This document shows, piece after piece, positions 16,280 through 28,626 of a stretch of DNA of 64,000 nucleotides (the first letter of the stretch is position 1; every line of letters begins with the position of its first letter). Made by a program: the position numbers and the translations under genes. Below the pieces are notes generated by a model. It had not been told where the DNA came from and made no database searches. It saw only the letters and a program-made list of their open reading frames with translations. Source of the DNA: Colwellia sp. 75C3 (GTDB taxonomy: Bacteria > Pseudomonadota > Gammaproteobacteria > Enterobacterales > Alteromonadaceae); assembly GCF_002836255.1 (NCBI RefSeq), contig NZ_PJAU01000031.1, positions 1 through 64,000 on the forward strand. Reading direction: 5' to 3'.

Positions 16280-18175
16280 TTATGCTTTGTTTATATTAAG
16301 TAGAGTTGATGACAGCTCAGTTATTACTTGGCTATCTTCTATGGTTGACGGTATTTCAATCTCTTGTCCGTCAATCATTTGTCTAAGAGTTTTCCGTAAA
16401 ATCTTACCTGAACGAGTTTTTGGCAATCGATCAATAATAAGTAATTTTTTCAATGACGCTATTGCGCCAATATCATTGCGGATACTTTGCTTTAATTCAC
16501 TAATTAGATCTTCGTCACTGGTATTAACACCATTTTTTATCACTACCAACCCTAGAGGAACTTGTCCTTTTAATGAATCATTAATACCGACAACAGCGCA
16601 CTCTGCTACCGCAGGATGAGCCGATAAAACCTCTTCCATTTCACCGGTTGATAAACGATGACCTGCAACATTGATAACATCATCAATGCGACCCATGATA
16701 AAGAGGTAGCCCTCTTCATCAATATAGCCACCATCTCCGGACATATAATAACCAGGATAAGTTGACAAATATCCCGATGTTAAGCGCTCAGGGTCGCGAT
16801 AAATAGTCGCTAAACAGCCGGGAGGAAGTGGCAATTTAATAGCGACACTGCCTTGCTTTCCTGCAGGCACTTGTTGACCGCTTGCATTAAGAATTTCAAC
16901 ATTGAAACCCGCGACAGGAAATCCTGCAGAGCCCGCTTTTGTGGGTATCATATTGCCACAACCGTCATCTAATGGTGTACTGGCAATTGCCCAGCCTGTT
17001 TCGGTTTGCCACCAATGATCGATTACCGGTAACTGTGTTTTTTCTTTCAGCCAATGATAGGTTGCTGGATCTAAGCGTTCGCCTGCCAGGTATAAACGTT
17101 TTAATGAAGAAAGATCGTAGTCTTTTAAAAAGTCGCCATGTGGATCTTCTTTTCCGATCGCACGAAAAGCGGTCGGAGCGGTAAATAAAGCATTTACTTT
17201 ATACTCAGCACAGACACGCCAAAAAGCGCCAGCGTCAGGCGTTCTAATCGGTTTTCCTTCATACATTATTGTCGTGCAACCCGCCATTAACGTGCCATAA
17301 ATAATATATGAATGACCAACAACCCAACCTACATCTGAGGCGGCCCAAAAGGTATCTCCTGGTTGCATGCCATAGATATTTTTCATGCTATAAAGCATGG
17401 CAACAGCATGACCACCATTATCTCTAACCACTCCTTTGGGTTTTCCCGTGGTACCAGAGGTATACAAAATATAGAGGGGATCGGTACTTTTAACAGGCAC
17501 AGGTGGAATTTCTACCGCTACATCAATCTGTTCTTGCCAGTCAAGATCTCTGTTCTGCATAAGCGATGCTTGAACTTCTTCTCTTTGAAAAATAATACAG
17601 TTTTTAGGTTGATGAACAGCGATTTCGATGGCTTCATCAATAAGTGGCTTATAGGGAATAACTTTTGCTATTTCAATACCGCAGCTGGCGGCTACAATCA
17701 CTTTTGGCTCAGCGTCATTGATACGTACGGCAAGTTCATTAGCAGCAAAGCCGCCAAAAACAACCGAATGAATTGCACCTAATCGAGCACATGCCAACAT
17801 AGCTATAGCCGCTTGTGGGATCATTGGCATATAAATTAATACCCTATCTCCTTTATTAACATCTTGTGCTCGCAGTACATCAGCAAACTTTGCCACTAAA
17901 CTGGTGAGCTCACTATAACTAAACTTTTGTTTTTTTCCGGTAACAGGGGAATCATATATCAGCGCAGTTTGAGCCCCTCGGCCTTGTTCAACATGATAAT
18001 CCAGCGCAAGATAACAAGAGTTTAGTTCACCATCAGCAAACCATTCATGCCAAGAGTCATTATTTGTCGACAATATTGTTTGAGGTTTTTTATACCATGC
18101 AACAAGCTCTGCCTGCTCTTGCCAGTATGTTTCCGGTGAGTTTATAGCTAATGTTTGCTGTGCAGTGTGTTTCAT
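16280..18175 (-). CDS. prpE: Propionyl-CoA synthetase, PrpE-like
   Basis: A 631-residue AMP-forming acyl-CoA synthetase of the ANL superfamily. It activates a short-chain acid, most likely propionate, through an acyl-adenylate. The P-loop motif is YTSGTTGKPKGVV, followed by RDNGGHAVAM, which is typical of PrpE. The adenylate motif is in DHWWQTETGWAI, the hinge region in MSGDGGYIDEEGYLFIMGR, and the catalytic lysine in KTRSGKILRKTLR. Length and signature sequence favour PrpE over acetyl-CoA synthetase, although acetate may also be used. No methylcitrate-cycle genes lie beside it. It lies 223 bp upstream of the tubulin-like gene on the same strand. Confidence 0.85.
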   Translation of the reverse strand: MKHTAQQTLAINSPETYWQEQAELVAWYKKPQTILSTNNDSWHEWFADGELNSCYLALDYHVEQGRGAQTALIYDSPVTGKKQKFSYSELTSLVAKFADVLRAQDVNKGDRVLIYMPMIPQAAIAMLACARLGAIHSVVFGGFAANELAVRINDAEPKVIVAASCGIEIAKVIPYKPLIDEAIEIAVHQPKNCIIFQREEVQASLMQNRDLDWQEQIDVAVEIPPVPVKSTDPLYILYTSGTTGKPKGVVRDNGGHAVAMLYSMKNIYGMQPGDTFWAASDVGWVVGHSYIIYGTLMAGCTTIMYEGKPIRTPDAGAFWRVCAEYKVNALFTAPTAFRAIGKEDPHGDFLKDYDLSSLKRLYLAGERLDPATYHWLKEKTQLPVIDHWWQTETGWAIASTPLDDGCGNMIPTKAGSAGFPVAGFNVEILNASGQQVPAGKQGSVAIKLPLPPGCLATIYRDPERLTSGYLSTYPGYYMSGDGGYIDEEGYLFIMGRIDDVINVAGHRLSTGEMEEVLSAHPAVAECAVVGINDSLKGQVPLGLVVIKNGVNTSDEDLISELKQSIRNDIGAIASLKKLLIIDRLPKTRSGKILRKTLRQMIDGQEIEIPSTIEDSQVITELSSTLLNINKA

Positions 18176-18544
18176 TATATTGGCCTTTTAAATAATGCTG
18201 ATACACATACAGTAAAACTGTCGACAAAATTAACCTATTAGACCTTAGCCTAATATTTGAGCTTTTGCTTGGGAGGGAGGTCCTGGTGAACTTAAATATC
18301 TCTTTGTTTTTATTGTTTTTATTGTTATTTGTTGTTTTTAATTATTGATTTTTTGAGCTGAAAATATTTTTAATATAGCTGAGGAATAACTGTCAAAAAA
18401 GAAATGGAAGGTATAACTGTCGACAATGAGATTGTTTATAGCACTGAAAAGCTAATGTTTTCAGTGCTATTGGGGGCAGGTTATTAACCCGATGTAAGGA
18501 AGGTTTTCTTAATCGAAATACCGATTGATTAATCGGCTTTCGGC
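18176..18544. other. Intergenic region between prpE and GNAT gene with repeated TGTCGACA
   Basis: This 369-bp gap holds the prpE upstream region. AACTGTCGACAA occurs at 18216-18227 and again at 18415-18426, and TTGTCGACAA occurs at 18064-18073 just inside prpE. A T-rich tract covers about 18300-18355. A 13-bp perfect inverted repeat lies at 18438-18450 and 18458-18470 with a 7-nt loop, downstream of the GNAT gene, but no T run follows it on either strand. No gene was seen here. Confidence 0.5.
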
Positions 18545-19090
18545 TTAGCGCTTTGTCACCGGCATTTGATAATGCACCGCATCAAAGTCACCGATTGGGT
18601 CTTTATGTAAATATGCTCTAACAAAACTCATGCCCATTTTTTTCATTACGCCAACTGAAGCCAAGTTATCTGCCACAGCAAGAGCTGAAACATGGGTGAC
18701 ATCAGAGTGAGCGGTGACAGCCTCTTTAATTGCTATGGCAGCTTCGGTGGCATAACCTTTTCCCCAAGTACTTTGGAAAAAACGCCAGCCTAATTCTAAA
18801 TCTGTAAAGTTGGGTGTATCAGTAAAAAATGCCATCGGCCGGATTAATACCCAACCTAAGTAGTCATTGGTTACTTTGTCTGATACTTGCCAAATTCCCC
18901 AGCCTTTATCGCTATCTCGATACTTTTCCATGCGTGGAATAAACGTACTGTTAACTATCTCCATACTGGTGGGGGTGCCGCCATTAAGAAACTTCATTAC
19001 TTCGGGGTCTTGATCTAATGCCCACAAAACTTGAGCATCATCGCTGTCCATTAATCTAAACTTGAGTCGTTCGCTATTATTGATGTGCAT
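18545..19090 (-). CDS. GNAT acetyltransferase, RimJ/RimL type
   Basis: A 181-residue GNAT-family protein of the Acetyltransf_3 kind. SERLKFRLMDSDDAQVLWAL opens the domain. LELGWRFFQSTWGKGYATEAAIAIKEA carries the acetyl-CoA-binding loop, and VADNLASVGVMKKMGMSFVR is the conserved C-terminal part. Proteins of this group acetylate ribosomal protein N termini, amino acids or small molecules, and the substrate here is unknown. It stands alone on the minus strand, 121 bp from the 3' end of uvrA, so it may also be reached by uvrA read-through. Confidence 0.75.
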   Translation of the reverse strand: MHINNSERLKFRLMDSDDAQVLWALDQDPEVMKFLNGGTPTSMEIVNSTFIPRMEKYRDSDKGWGIWQVSDKVTNDYLGWVLIRPMAFFTDTPNFTDLELGWRFFQSTWGKGYATEAAIAIKEAVTAHSDVTHVSALAVADNLASVGVMKKMGMSFVRAYLHKDPIGDFDAVHYQMPVTKR

Positions 19091-19144
19091 AAAAAACCTA
19101 TTAAATAAAAGGAAGAAGCAAAATATAACGCAATGTATTTTGCG

Positions 19145-19181
19145 TTATGCTTAACTGTTGTTATGCTTAACTGTTGTTATG
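19145..19181 (+). repeat. Short tandem repeat, 16-bp unit
   Basis: TTATGCTTAACTGTTG is repeated twice head to tail from 19145, followed by a partial third unit. It lies between uvrA and the GNAT gene. It is probably a small slippage repeat. Confidence 0.6.
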
Positions 19182-19211
19182 GTTACTATTAATAAAGTTA
19201 AAGCAATTGCT

Positions 19212-22043
19212 TTATTTAGACGCTAACAAAGGTTTTAAAAATCTCGCTGTATGTGAGGTTTTATGTTTGGCAACTTGTTCAGGTGTACCAGTCACTAATA
19301 TTTCACCACCACCTGCACCGCCTTCTGGACCTAAATCGATAACCCAATCGGCTGTTTTAACAACATCTAAGTTATGTTCAATCACAACGATGGTATTACC
19401 ATGGTCACGTAATCGATGAATAACATTGAGCAATTGTTTAATATCGTGAAAATGCAGTCCAGTAGTTGGCTCATCTAAAATATATAAGGTTTTGCCGGTA
19501 TCTCTTTTTGATAACTCTTTTGAAAGCTTAACGCGTTGCGCTTCACCGCCAGAGAGAGTCACGGCAGATTGACCTAACTTGATATAAGTTAACCCAACAT
19601 CCATTAAGGTTTGTAGCTTACGGTTTATCGCAGGTATGGCTTTGAAAAAATCAAACGCATCTTCAATGGTCATATCCAAAACTTGATGGATATTTTTACC
19701 TTTATATAAAACTTCTAACGTTTCACGGTTATATCGCTTACTTTTGCACACATCACAAGGTACATAAACATCAGGTAAAAAGTGCATCTCAACCTTGATC
19801 ATGCCGTCACCTTGACAGGCTTCACAGCGACCACCTTTAACATTAAAGCTAAAGCGACCTGATTTATAACCACGAGAGCGAGACTCTTGTGTAGCGGCAA
19901 ACATGTCACGTATCGCGGTAAATATACCTGTGTAGGTTGCTGGGTTAGAACGTGGCGTTCTACCAATCGGGCTTTGATCAATTTCGATAACTTTATCTAA
20001 AAGCTCTAAACCGGTAATTGATTTATGAGGCGCGGGCTCATCAATTGTTGCGCCATTGAGTTCAATATGGGCTAATTTATATAAGGTATCGTTAATAAGG
20101 GTTGATTTACCTGAGCCAGAAACACCAGTAACACAGGTCATTAAACCCGTTGGAATGACTAAATCAACATTTTTTAAATTATTGCCGGTAGCGCCTTTGA
20201 GCTTAACAACACTCTTTTTATCAAAAGCATGACGTTTCTTAGGTATTTCAATACGCTCTACGCCAGAAAGATATTTACCCGTTAAAGACTCTTTACAATT
20301 GAGTATGTCATCTACGGTACCTTGGGCGATAATTTCACCACCATGTACACCGGCACCGGGTCCAATATCAATAACAAAATCTGCCGCGCGAATAGCATCT
20401 TCATCATGCTCAACGACTATAACGGTATTACCTAAGTCACGAAGGTGTAATAAGGTGCCAAGTAAACGTTCATTATCACGTTGATGCAGGCCAATTGATG
20501 GCTCATCTAATACATACATCACGCCCACTAAACCTGCGCCAATTTGGCTGGCCAGACGTATTCGCTGTGCTTCACCACCAGATAGCGTGTTTGCACCGCG
20601 GGATAAGTTGAGGTAATTAAGACCAACGTTCACTAAAAAGCCTAAACGTTCGTTTACTTCTTTTAATATTTTTTCGGCAACTTGGCCTCTTTGACCGGTA
20701 AGTGTTAAACCTTGGAAGAAGTTGAGCGCATCACTAATAGATAAATCAGCCACGACAGTAAGTGGTGTATCGTCGATAAAGACATTACGAGCCTCTAAGC
20801 GTAATCGACTACCATTACAATCAGGGCAATGTTGTGAATTAAGATATTTTCCTAGCTCTTCACGTACAGAGTTTGATTCGGTTTCTTTATAGCGGCGTTG
20901 CATATTATTGATGATGCCTTCAAAGGGATGCTTACGCACCACAACATCACCACGGTCGTTCATATATTTAAATTCAATTTCTTGTTTGCCACTGCCAAAA
21001 AGTACGGTTTTTTGCGCTTCAGCGGATAATTTATTAAAAGGTTTATCAACGTCAAATTTGAAATGTAAGGCAAGGGCTTGCAGCATTTGAAAGTAATAAA
21101 AATTACGCTTATCCCAACCACGTACGGCACCATTAGCAAGACTTAATTCGCCGTTGGCAATCACCCGAGTGCTATCGAAATATTGTTCAATGCCTAAGCC
21201 ATCACACGTTTGACAAGCGCCTGCTGGGTTATTAAAAGAGAATAAACGAGGCTCTAGCTCTTGCATACTGTAACCACAGAGTGAACAAGCGAAGTTGGCT
21301 GAAAAAATTAACTCTTCTCGGTCGGGCTCGTCCATAAAAGCGACTTTAGCCGTGCCTGAAGTTAAGGCTAGGGTCGTCTCAAAAGACTCTGACAGGCGTA
21401 ATTGAATGTCTTTACGTACTTTTATGCGATCAACGACAACTTCAATAGTGTGTTTTTTCTGTAATTCTAGCGTTGGAGGATCGGATAAGTCACAGACTTC
21501 ACCATCTATGCGCGCACGAATAAAACCTTGAGCAGCTAAGTTATCAAGTAATTTTACATGCTCACCTTTACGGTCTTGCACAATGGGCGCAAGCAGCATT
21601 ACTTTAGTACCTTCTTCAAGCGCTAAAACTTTATCAACCATTTGCGAAACAGTTTGTGCTGCCAGTGCTTGACCATGTTCAGGACAACGAGGCTCACCAA
21701 CTCGCGCATAAAGTAAACGCAAGTAATCGTATATTTCAGTAATTGTACCAACGGTTGAGCGGGGGTTATGAGACGTTGATTTTTGCTCAATGGAAATGGC
21801 GGGTGATAAACCTTCGATATGATCTACATCTGGCTTTTCCATTAACGATAAAAATTGACGAGCATACGCTGAAAGAGACTCTACATAACGACGTTGTCCT
21901 TCAGCGTAGAGTGTATCAAAGGCAAGAGAAGATTTTCCTGAGCCAGAAAGGCCGGTAATTACCACGAGTTTATCTCGAGGTATTGTTAAACTAATGTCTT
22001 TGAGGTTGTGCGTGCGAGCCCCTCTGACTTCAATATTCTTCAT
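19212..22043 (-). CDS. uvrA: Excinuclease ABC subunit A
   Basis: A 943-residue ABC-type ATPase that finds helix-distorting DNA lesions and loads UvrB in nucleotide excision repair. Two ATPase modules are visible: the first Walker A is GLSGSGKSS near residue 31, the second GVSGSGKST near residue 640. Two ABC signatures ([12 protein letters not shown] and [12 protein letters not shown]) and CxxC zinc motifs (CSLCG with CQTC, CEAC with CDVC) are present. The length is normal. A LexA-box match lies 94 bp upstream, so SOS induction is expected. It diverges from the YajR-like transporter gene. Confidence 0.97.
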   Translation of the reverse strand: MKNIEVRGARTHNLKDISLTIPRDKLVVITGLSGSGKSSLAFDTLYAEGQRRYVESLSAYARQFLSLMEKPDVDHIEGLSPAISIEQKSTSHNPRSTVGTITEIYDYLRLLYARVGEPRCPEHGQALAAQTVSQMVDKVLALEEGTKVMLLAPIVQDRKGEHVKLLDNLAAQGFIRARIDGEVCDLSDPPTLELQKKHTIEVVVDRIKVRKDIQLRLSESFETTLALTSGTAKVAFMDEPDREELIFSANFACSLCGYSMQELEPRLFSFNNPAGACQTCDGLGIEQYFDSTRVIANGELSLANGAVRGWDKRNFYYFQMLQALALHFKFDVDKPFNKLSAEAQKTVLFGSGKQEIEFKYMNDRGDVVVRKHPFEGIINNMQRRYKETESNSVREELGKYLNSQHCPDCNGSRLRLEARNVFIDDTPLTVVADLSISDALNFFQGLTLTGQRGQVAEKILKEVNERLGFLVNVGLNYLNLSRGANTLSGGEAQRIRLASQIGAGLVGVMYVLDEPSIGLHQRDNERLLGTLLHLRDLGNTVIVVEHDEDAIRAADFVIDIGPGAGVHGGEIIAQGTVDDILNCKESLTGKYLSGVERIEIPKKRHAFDKKSVVKLKGATGNNLKNVDLVIPTGLMTCVTGVSGSGKSTLINDTLYKLAHIELNGATIDEPAPHKSITGLELLDKVIEIDQSPIGRTPRSNPATYTGIFTAIRDMFAATQESRSRGYKSGRFSFNVKGGRCEACQGDGMIKVEMHFLPDVYVPCDVCKSKRYNRETLEVLYKGKNIHQVLDMTIEDAFDFFKAIPAINRKLQTLMDVGLTYIKLGQSAVTLSGGEAQRVKLSKELSKRDTGKTLYILDEPTTGLHFHDIKQLLNVIHRLRDHGNTIVVIEHNLDVVKTADWVIDLGPEGGAGGGEILVTGTPEQVAKHKTSHTARFLKPLLASK

Positions 22044-22136
22044 GCGTTTTTAACTCAAATAGCGATAAAATAGAACCGACGATTATGTCATATAATTTAC
22101 AGTATAAAAACTAATCTAAGGCAGAATATCAAATTA

Positions 22137-22156
22137 AACTGTTTATTTTTACAGTA
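22137..22156. promoter_or_regulatory. LexA (SOS) box upstream of uvrA
   Basis: The sequence CTGT, eight A/T bases, ACAG at 22139-22154 matches the gammaproteobacterial LexA consensus, and the next flanking bases on the right (TA) also agree. It sits 94 bp before the uvrA start and 186 bp before the divergent transporter gene. uvrA is an established SOS gene in related bacteria. Confidence 0.8.
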
Positions 22157-22341
22157 CCTCATTAGCACTGTAAAAAAGGTAACAAACGGTAATATGTCGT
22201 TAAGCAGACGAACCAAAAAAATTAGCATGACGACCAGCTTAACACCTTGTTTTCATTGTGGGGATTTTGTTGTGCTTCTTAGCATGGTAAACTATCGGCA
22301 ATTTTTACCGCTTCTCCATTTACTTTAGGTTTCAGCAACGT

Positions 22342-23706
22342 ATGAGTCTTTCAGGTTTAAACCGTATTGAGAAAAAAGCCGCATTTTCCTTAGCAAGTGT
22401 ATTTGGCGTACGCATGTTAGGCTTATTCATGATATTACCCGTGTTCGCCATTTATGGTGAACAACTTACGGGTTATAGCCCTATGTGGTTGGGCTTAGCT
22501 ATTGGTGCTTATGGGCTAACTCAAGCTTTGTTGCAAATACCTATGGGGATTTTGTCTGATAAGTTTGGCCGAAAACCAGTCATTCTTGCTGGATTAGTGG
22601 TGTTTCTAATTGGTAGCATTGTCGCGGCAATGTCCGACACTATTTATGGTGTAGTGCTGGGTCGTGCAATTCAAGGCATGGGCGCTATTGCTAGTGCCGT
22701 ACTCGCGTTGGCGGCGGACTTAAGCCGTGAAGAACAGCGACCTAAAGTGATGGCAACCATAGGTATGTTTATCGGTTTATCATTCACTTTTGCCATGATT
22801 TTAGGACCAATAGTCGCTGATGCCTTTGGCTTAAGTGGTTTATTTTGGTTTACGGGATTATTGACTATTTTTGCGATGGCTATGATTCAATTCATGGTGC
22901 CAAACTCGGTAAATAAAGCCCCTCGTGGCGATAATGTCGCTTTGCCTGAGCAAATTACTCGTTTAATTCGTCATCCACAGTTATCACGTTTAAACTGGGG
23001 CGTTTTCATTTTACATATGGCGTTAACTGCCTGTTTTATCACCTTACCTAAACAGTTTGTTGCTAGTGGTTTAGCACTCGAAGACCATTGGCAAATATAC
23101 TTGCCTGCCTTACTTGGTTCTTTCTTTTTAATGGTTCCTTTTATGATTTTTGCCATTAAGAAACAAAAAGAAAACCCAATGTTTAGCGCTGCAATAGCCT
23201 TATTGTCTTTAGCTTTATTTTTACTTTGGCTTTTACCTACAGGTTTTTGGAGCTTAGTCTTATCTATTGTCATATTTTTTACTGCCTTTAACTATTTAGA
23301 AGCCACTATGCCATCGATTTTATCGCGTATAGCACCTGCTGGCGTTAAAGGTAGTGCGATGGGAGTTTATTCGAGTAGCCAATTTTTAGGCGCTTTTGTT
23401 GGTGGTATTGTTGGTGGTTATATTGCCAGTCAGTACGGTGAGCAAACTATTTTCTTAGTGATGGCAGTAGTAACTGTTATTTGGTTAGTGATAAGTTTTG
23501 GAATGCAGCCATTAAAGAAATCTAAGAGCTTTAGTTTTGCCACTAATATTACTTGCGAAGAAGAAGCGGGTAAAATGGCGGAACAATTAATTAATATGCC
23601 AGGCGTTATTGAAGCAACACTCGTGCATACCGAAGCGGTCGCTTATTTAAAGGTTGATGTTAAACAGGTTGATTTACTCGCTGTTAAAGCTTTATTACAA
23701 AATTAG
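22342..23706 (+). CDS. yajR: MFS transporter with C-terminal YAM domain, YajR-like
   Basis: A 454-residue inner-membrane transporter of the major facilitator superfamily with about twelve hydrophobic segments. The conserved loop after helix 2 is GILSDKFGRKP, and helix 4 carries the R-Q-G motif GRAIQGMGAIASA. After the last helix, residues about 395-454 form a small soluble ferredoxin-like domain (VIEATLVHTEAVAYLKVD), the YAM domain that defines YajR. The natural substrate of YajR is unknown. It diverges from uvrA across 298 bp. In many relatives this transporter sits between uvrA and ssb, but here ssb is 9.5 kb further on. Confidence 0.8.
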   Translation: MSLSGLNRIEKKAAFSLASVFGVRMLGLFMILPVFAIYGEQLTGYSPMWLGLAIGAYGLTQALLQIPMGILSDKFGRKPVILAGLVVFLIGSIVAAMSDTIYGVVLGRAIQGMGAIASAVLALAADLSREEQRPKVMATIGMFIGLSFTFAMILGPIVADAFGLSGLFWFTGLLTIFAMAMIQFMVPNSVNKAPRGDNVALPEQITRLIRHPQLSRLNWGVFILHMALTACFITLPKQFVASGLALEDHWQIYLPALLGSFFLMVPFMIFAIKKQKENPMFSAAIALLSLALFLLWLLPTGFWSLVLSIVIFFTAFNYLEATMPSILSRIAPAGVKGSAMGVYSSSQFLGAFVGGIVGGYIASQYGEQTIFLVMAVVTVIWLVISFGMQPLKKSKSFSFATNITCEEEAGKMAEQLINMPGVIEATLVHTEAVAYLKVDVKQVDLLAVKALLQN

Positions 23707-23829
23707 AGATTACCGACTGCTTACTTTTCCTCACTGATGGATAAATTTAGTTATTTACTCACTCAGCAAACTGACAAAAGCACGCTAAACTAAAGTTTAC
23801 TTTATTCTTTATTTTAGCGTGTCACTATT

Positions 23830-24045
23830 ATGTCAGAACATCATACTTACAAAAAAATTGAAATGGTTGGTTCATCTAAAACCAGTATTGAAGAAGCTAT
23901 AGAGAATGCCTTGGCGGAGTGTCATAAAACCATCAAAAATATGGATTGGTTCGAGGTCACAGAAACGAGAGGCCATATAGTTAATGGCGCTGTTGGTCAT
24001 TACCAAGTTACTTTGAAAATTGGCTTTAAGATAGAGTCGAGTTAA
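23830..24045 (+). CDS. Dodecin flavin-binding protein
   Basis: A 71-residue protein that matches dodecins along its whole length. Dodecins are small proteins that form hollow dodecamers and store or buffer riboflavin-type flavins. The conserved segments are YKKIEMVGSS, SIEEAIENALAE, MDWFEVTETRGHI and HYQVTLKIGFKIE. The Trp in DWFEV stacks against the flavin ring in known dodecins. It lies 123 bp after the transporter gene and is convergent with the GreA/B-like gene. Confidence 0.92.
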   Translation: MSEHHTYKKIEMVGSSKTSIEEAIENALAECHKTIKNMDWFEVTETRGHIVNGAVGHYQVTLKIGFKIESS

Positions 24046-24105
24046 GCGACGTAACTTAGCCTAACTTAGCGTAATTTAATATGAGCTAAGTTAAGTCTAT
24101 TTAGC

Positions 24106-24591
24106 TTATTTAAGTGCAGCAATGTAATCTGTTAGCTTATTGGAACCAAGCATTATTTCTATATCATCATCTTGTTGTTTGCCAATTAATGCCGTTCCCA
24201 TGGGGGATTGAGGTGTTATTACCGTGATATTTACTTTATCTAGCTGACAGCGAAATCCACCTGCGGCAGGGCCAATAAAGAACCAGTGATTAGCTTCCAA
24301 ATCAGCGGATAATTGGACTAAAGCACCTAAAGCAATATAACTATCATTATTGAATTCAACTAAATTGAGTGCTTTATAAGCATCAATGGCATGCTGAAAC
24401 TCAATCACTCGCTTAGATTGCCCCTCGGCTAAATAGCTCGCTTCTATCGCTAGCGTATCATATTGTGTTTCAGCAACACTTTGATCGTCAACCGCAGCGG
24501 CATGCGCGTCGTTTGCAGCGTCAATCGCTTGTTGATGTTCTTTCGAAAGCTCTATGACAACAAGATCAATTAACTGTTTTTTATTAGGCAT
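24106..24591 (-). CDS. GreA/GreB-family elongation-factor-like protein
   Basis: A 161-residue protein with an N-terminal helical, probably coiled-coil half and a C-terminal FKBP-like half. The latter carries ITVITPQSPMGTALIGKQQDD, which corresponds to the conserved SP-SPLG-AL-GK stretch of GreA/GreB. The hairpin region reads DDQSVAETQYDTLAIEASYLAEGQ rather than the usual GDLSENAEY. It therefore belongs to a divergent branch related to transcript-cleavage factors that may bind in the RNA polymerase secondary channel. Whether it stimulates cleavage is unknown. It is convergent with the dodecin gene and diverges from fadH. Confidence 0.7.
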   Translation of the reverse strand: MPNKKQLIDLVVIELSKEHQQAIDAANDAHAAAVDDQSVAETQYDTLAIEASYLAEGQSKRVIEFQHAIDAYKALNLVEFNNDSYIALGALVQLSADLEANHWFFIGPAAGGFRCQLDKVNITVITPQSPMGTALIGKQQDDDIEIMLGSNKLTDYIAALK

Positions 24592-24778
24592 TAAATTATA
24601 TTCTATCGTTATTATAAATGTTGCTAGTTAGCCGTAGGTAACTAGGTAGTTGAGTTAATATCTGCTTACTTTTAAGCTAATTTCAATCTGATTTTAACGA
24701 AGCTATTTTATCATAACTTGTGTTTTTGACGAAATGCCAGTAAATTAATGAATCTACTCCAACTGGTACGACCAATAG

Positions 24779-26833
<2,055 letters not shown>

Positions 26834-26836
26834 CGA

Positions 26837-27096
26837 TACCCAAGCTACTTGAATCTACGTGTTTCAGTACCACTGAGCGATTTATAATCAAATCGCTTCT
26901 TTTTATTAAGGGTACTCCCTTCAAAAAGGAGGCTACGATGCGCATAAACTGCTCAGGGTCCCATAAGGCTGGTTTAGAAACGTTTTATGCTACGTTATTG
27001 ATTTCGACAATAGAATAACTATTCTTTTCAATCAATGCCTTGCCTAAAGGCGTTTCTAATTCCAGCTGAAACCAGCTTCTTCATGTGGCTTGGGTA
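26837..27096. mobile_element. 260-bp TA-flanked palindromic element, copy A (MITE-like)
   Basis: The gap after fadH holds a 260-bp element with terminal inverted repeats TACCCAAGCTACTTGAA (26837-26853) and TTCATGTGGCTTGGGTA (27080-27096), which pair with two mismatches. TA lies at both ends, as expected for Tc1/mariner or IS630-type target duplication. An inner stem GCTGGTTT...AAACCAGC is present. The core at about 26985-27045 is nearly identical, in reverse orientation, to the core of the element at 43539-43800. No coding capacity is seen. The element lies between fadH and pssA. Confidence 0.7.
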
Positions 27097-27210
27097 TATA
27101 ATTACCCCTTATCGATGGTGTTTAGGGTAGTTAACCGAAGAAAAACCCTATATTTCTTTGGTTAACTATTGATATACTGTCCCGAATTGATTTTTTTTAG
27201 ATAGAGCACA

Positions 27211-28539
27211 GTGCAAGAAATAATTGTCGATGGCAGTGATGTTGAATTTTTCACCACGCCTAAAGAGTATAAGCAGCAGTTGTTGTTATTAATTGAAGGT
27301 GCGCGAAAGCGTATATTCATTACTGCCTTGTATCTACAAGATGATGACGCAGGTAGAGAAATCCTCCATGCGTTATATCAAGCTAAAGCAAACTTTCCAG
27401 AGATAGAGATTAATGTTTTTGTCGACTTTAATCGCGGTCAACGCGGTTTAATCGGTGAAAAGGCGAGCTTAGGTAACCGTGCTTTGTACTTAAAGTTAGC
27501 ACAAGATTATCCGCAAACAATCAACATATATGGCGCTGCAGTAAAACGTAAAGAAGTCTTTGGTGTTTTGCATCTTAAAGGCATGGTCTTCGATGAAAAG
27601 CTTTTCTATACGGGTGCAAGTATTAATGATATTTACTTACACCAAGGTGAACGTTATCGTTTAGATCGTTACTGTACTATCAATAGTGCGACATTAGCCG
27701 ATAGTTTTTGTCATTATTTAACTGACACTTTTATCGATTCAGGCCTCGCGCCACTACTTAATCAAGAGTGGACACCTGATGCAAACGAGCAAAAGAAAAC
27801 GTTAGTCGCATTAAAGCTTAAGTTAAAAAAATCTCATTATAGCGTTGCTCAGCAACAAGGTCTCAGTCAGTCTAAGATCATAAGTGATAAAGCATTTATT
27901 ACGCCGTTAGTTGGCTTTGGGCGACGTAAAAACCAGCTTAACCAAACGACTCGTCATTTAGTACAAAAAGCCGAACATAATATGGTGCTATTTACGCCTT
28001 ATTTTAATCTACCGCATCCGCTTGCTAGAGATGTTATTAAGGCATTAAAACGTGGTGTTAAAACAACCGTAGTTGTTGGTGATAAAACCGCTAATGATTT
28101 CTTTATTGGTAACGATGAAGACTTTAGCACTATTGGCATTATTCCTTACGTTTATGAAATGTTACTTAAGCGTTTTGTAAAACGTTATCAAAATTTTATC
28201 GATCAAGGCTTATTGAATATTCACTTGTGGAAAGATAAAGACAATAGTTTTCACCTTAAAGGTTTAAGAGTTGATGATCGTTATCACTTGATCACCGGCA
28301 GTAATTTAAATCCGCGAGCTTGGGCATTGGATTTAGAAAATGGCCTATTAATTGATGACACTAACAAACACTTTTTGCAGAAAACGGATGATGAACTCGT
28401 AGGTATTTTAGTTAACACCACTAAAGTCACGCATTATTCTGATATTGAATCAGTAGATGATTACCCTGAGAAGCCACAGAAGTTATTGAAAAAAATACGT
28501 GTTGCCCAAATTGACAGAGTATTAAAACGGTTCTTGTAA
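27211..28539 (+). CDS. pssA: CDP-diacylglycerol-serine O-phosphatidyltransferase
   Basis: A 442-residue phospholipase-D-superfamily enzyme that makes phosphatidylserine, the precursor of phosphatidylethanolamine. Two HKD motifs are intact: His121, Lys123 and Asp128 in HLKGMVFDEK, and His348, Lys350 and Asp355 in HLKGLRVDDR. Each is followed by the expected TGASI or TGSNLNPRAW segment. Start codon GTG. The length fits the gammaproteobacterial type. It is membrane-associated rather than integral in known cases, and no membrane helix is seen here. A hairpin follows 20 bp after the stop. Confidence 0.93.
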   Translation: MQEIIVDGSDVEFFTTPKEYKQQLLLLIEGARKRIFITALYLQDDDAGREILHALYQAKANFPEIEINVFVDFNRGQRGLIGEKASLGNRALYLKLAQDYPQTINIYGAAVKRKEVFGVLHLKGMVFDEKLFYTGASINDIYLHQGERYRLDRYCTINSATLADSFCHYLTDTFIDSGLAPLLNQEWTPDANEQKKTLVALKLKLKKSHYSVAQQQGLSQSKIISDKAFITPLVGFGRRKNQLNQTTRHLVQKAEHNMVLFTPYFNLPHPLARDVIKALKRGVKTTVVVGDKTANDFFIGNDEDFSTIGIIPYVYEMLLKRFVKRYQNFIDQGLLNIHLWKDKDNSFHLKGLRVDDRYHLITGSNLNPRAWALDLENGLLIDDTNKHFLQKTDDELVGILVNTTKVTHYSDIESVDDYPEKPQKLLKKIRVAQIDRVLKRFL

Positions 28540-28558
28540 ATGTTGTCTGTTATAACGA

Positions 28559-28582
28559 AACCCCTTTATTTTTAAAGGGGTT
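28559..28582. terminator. Hairpin between pssA and Omp85-type gene
   Basis: A perfect 10-bp stem (AACCCCTTTA, 28559-28568, with its complement at 28573-28582) and a TTTT loop lies between two convergent genes. The T run after it is weak on either strand, so it probably acts as a shared terminator of moderate strength. Confidence 0.6.
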
Positions 28583-28626
28583 GTCGTTAAAGCAAGTGTT
28601 ATTTAATCGGGGGAATATTAAGTCGA

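Noticed and set aside
18438-18470. 13-bp hairpin as an intrinsic terminator of the GNAT gene
   Set aside because: No T run follows on either strand, so it is reported only as an inverted repeat within the gap.
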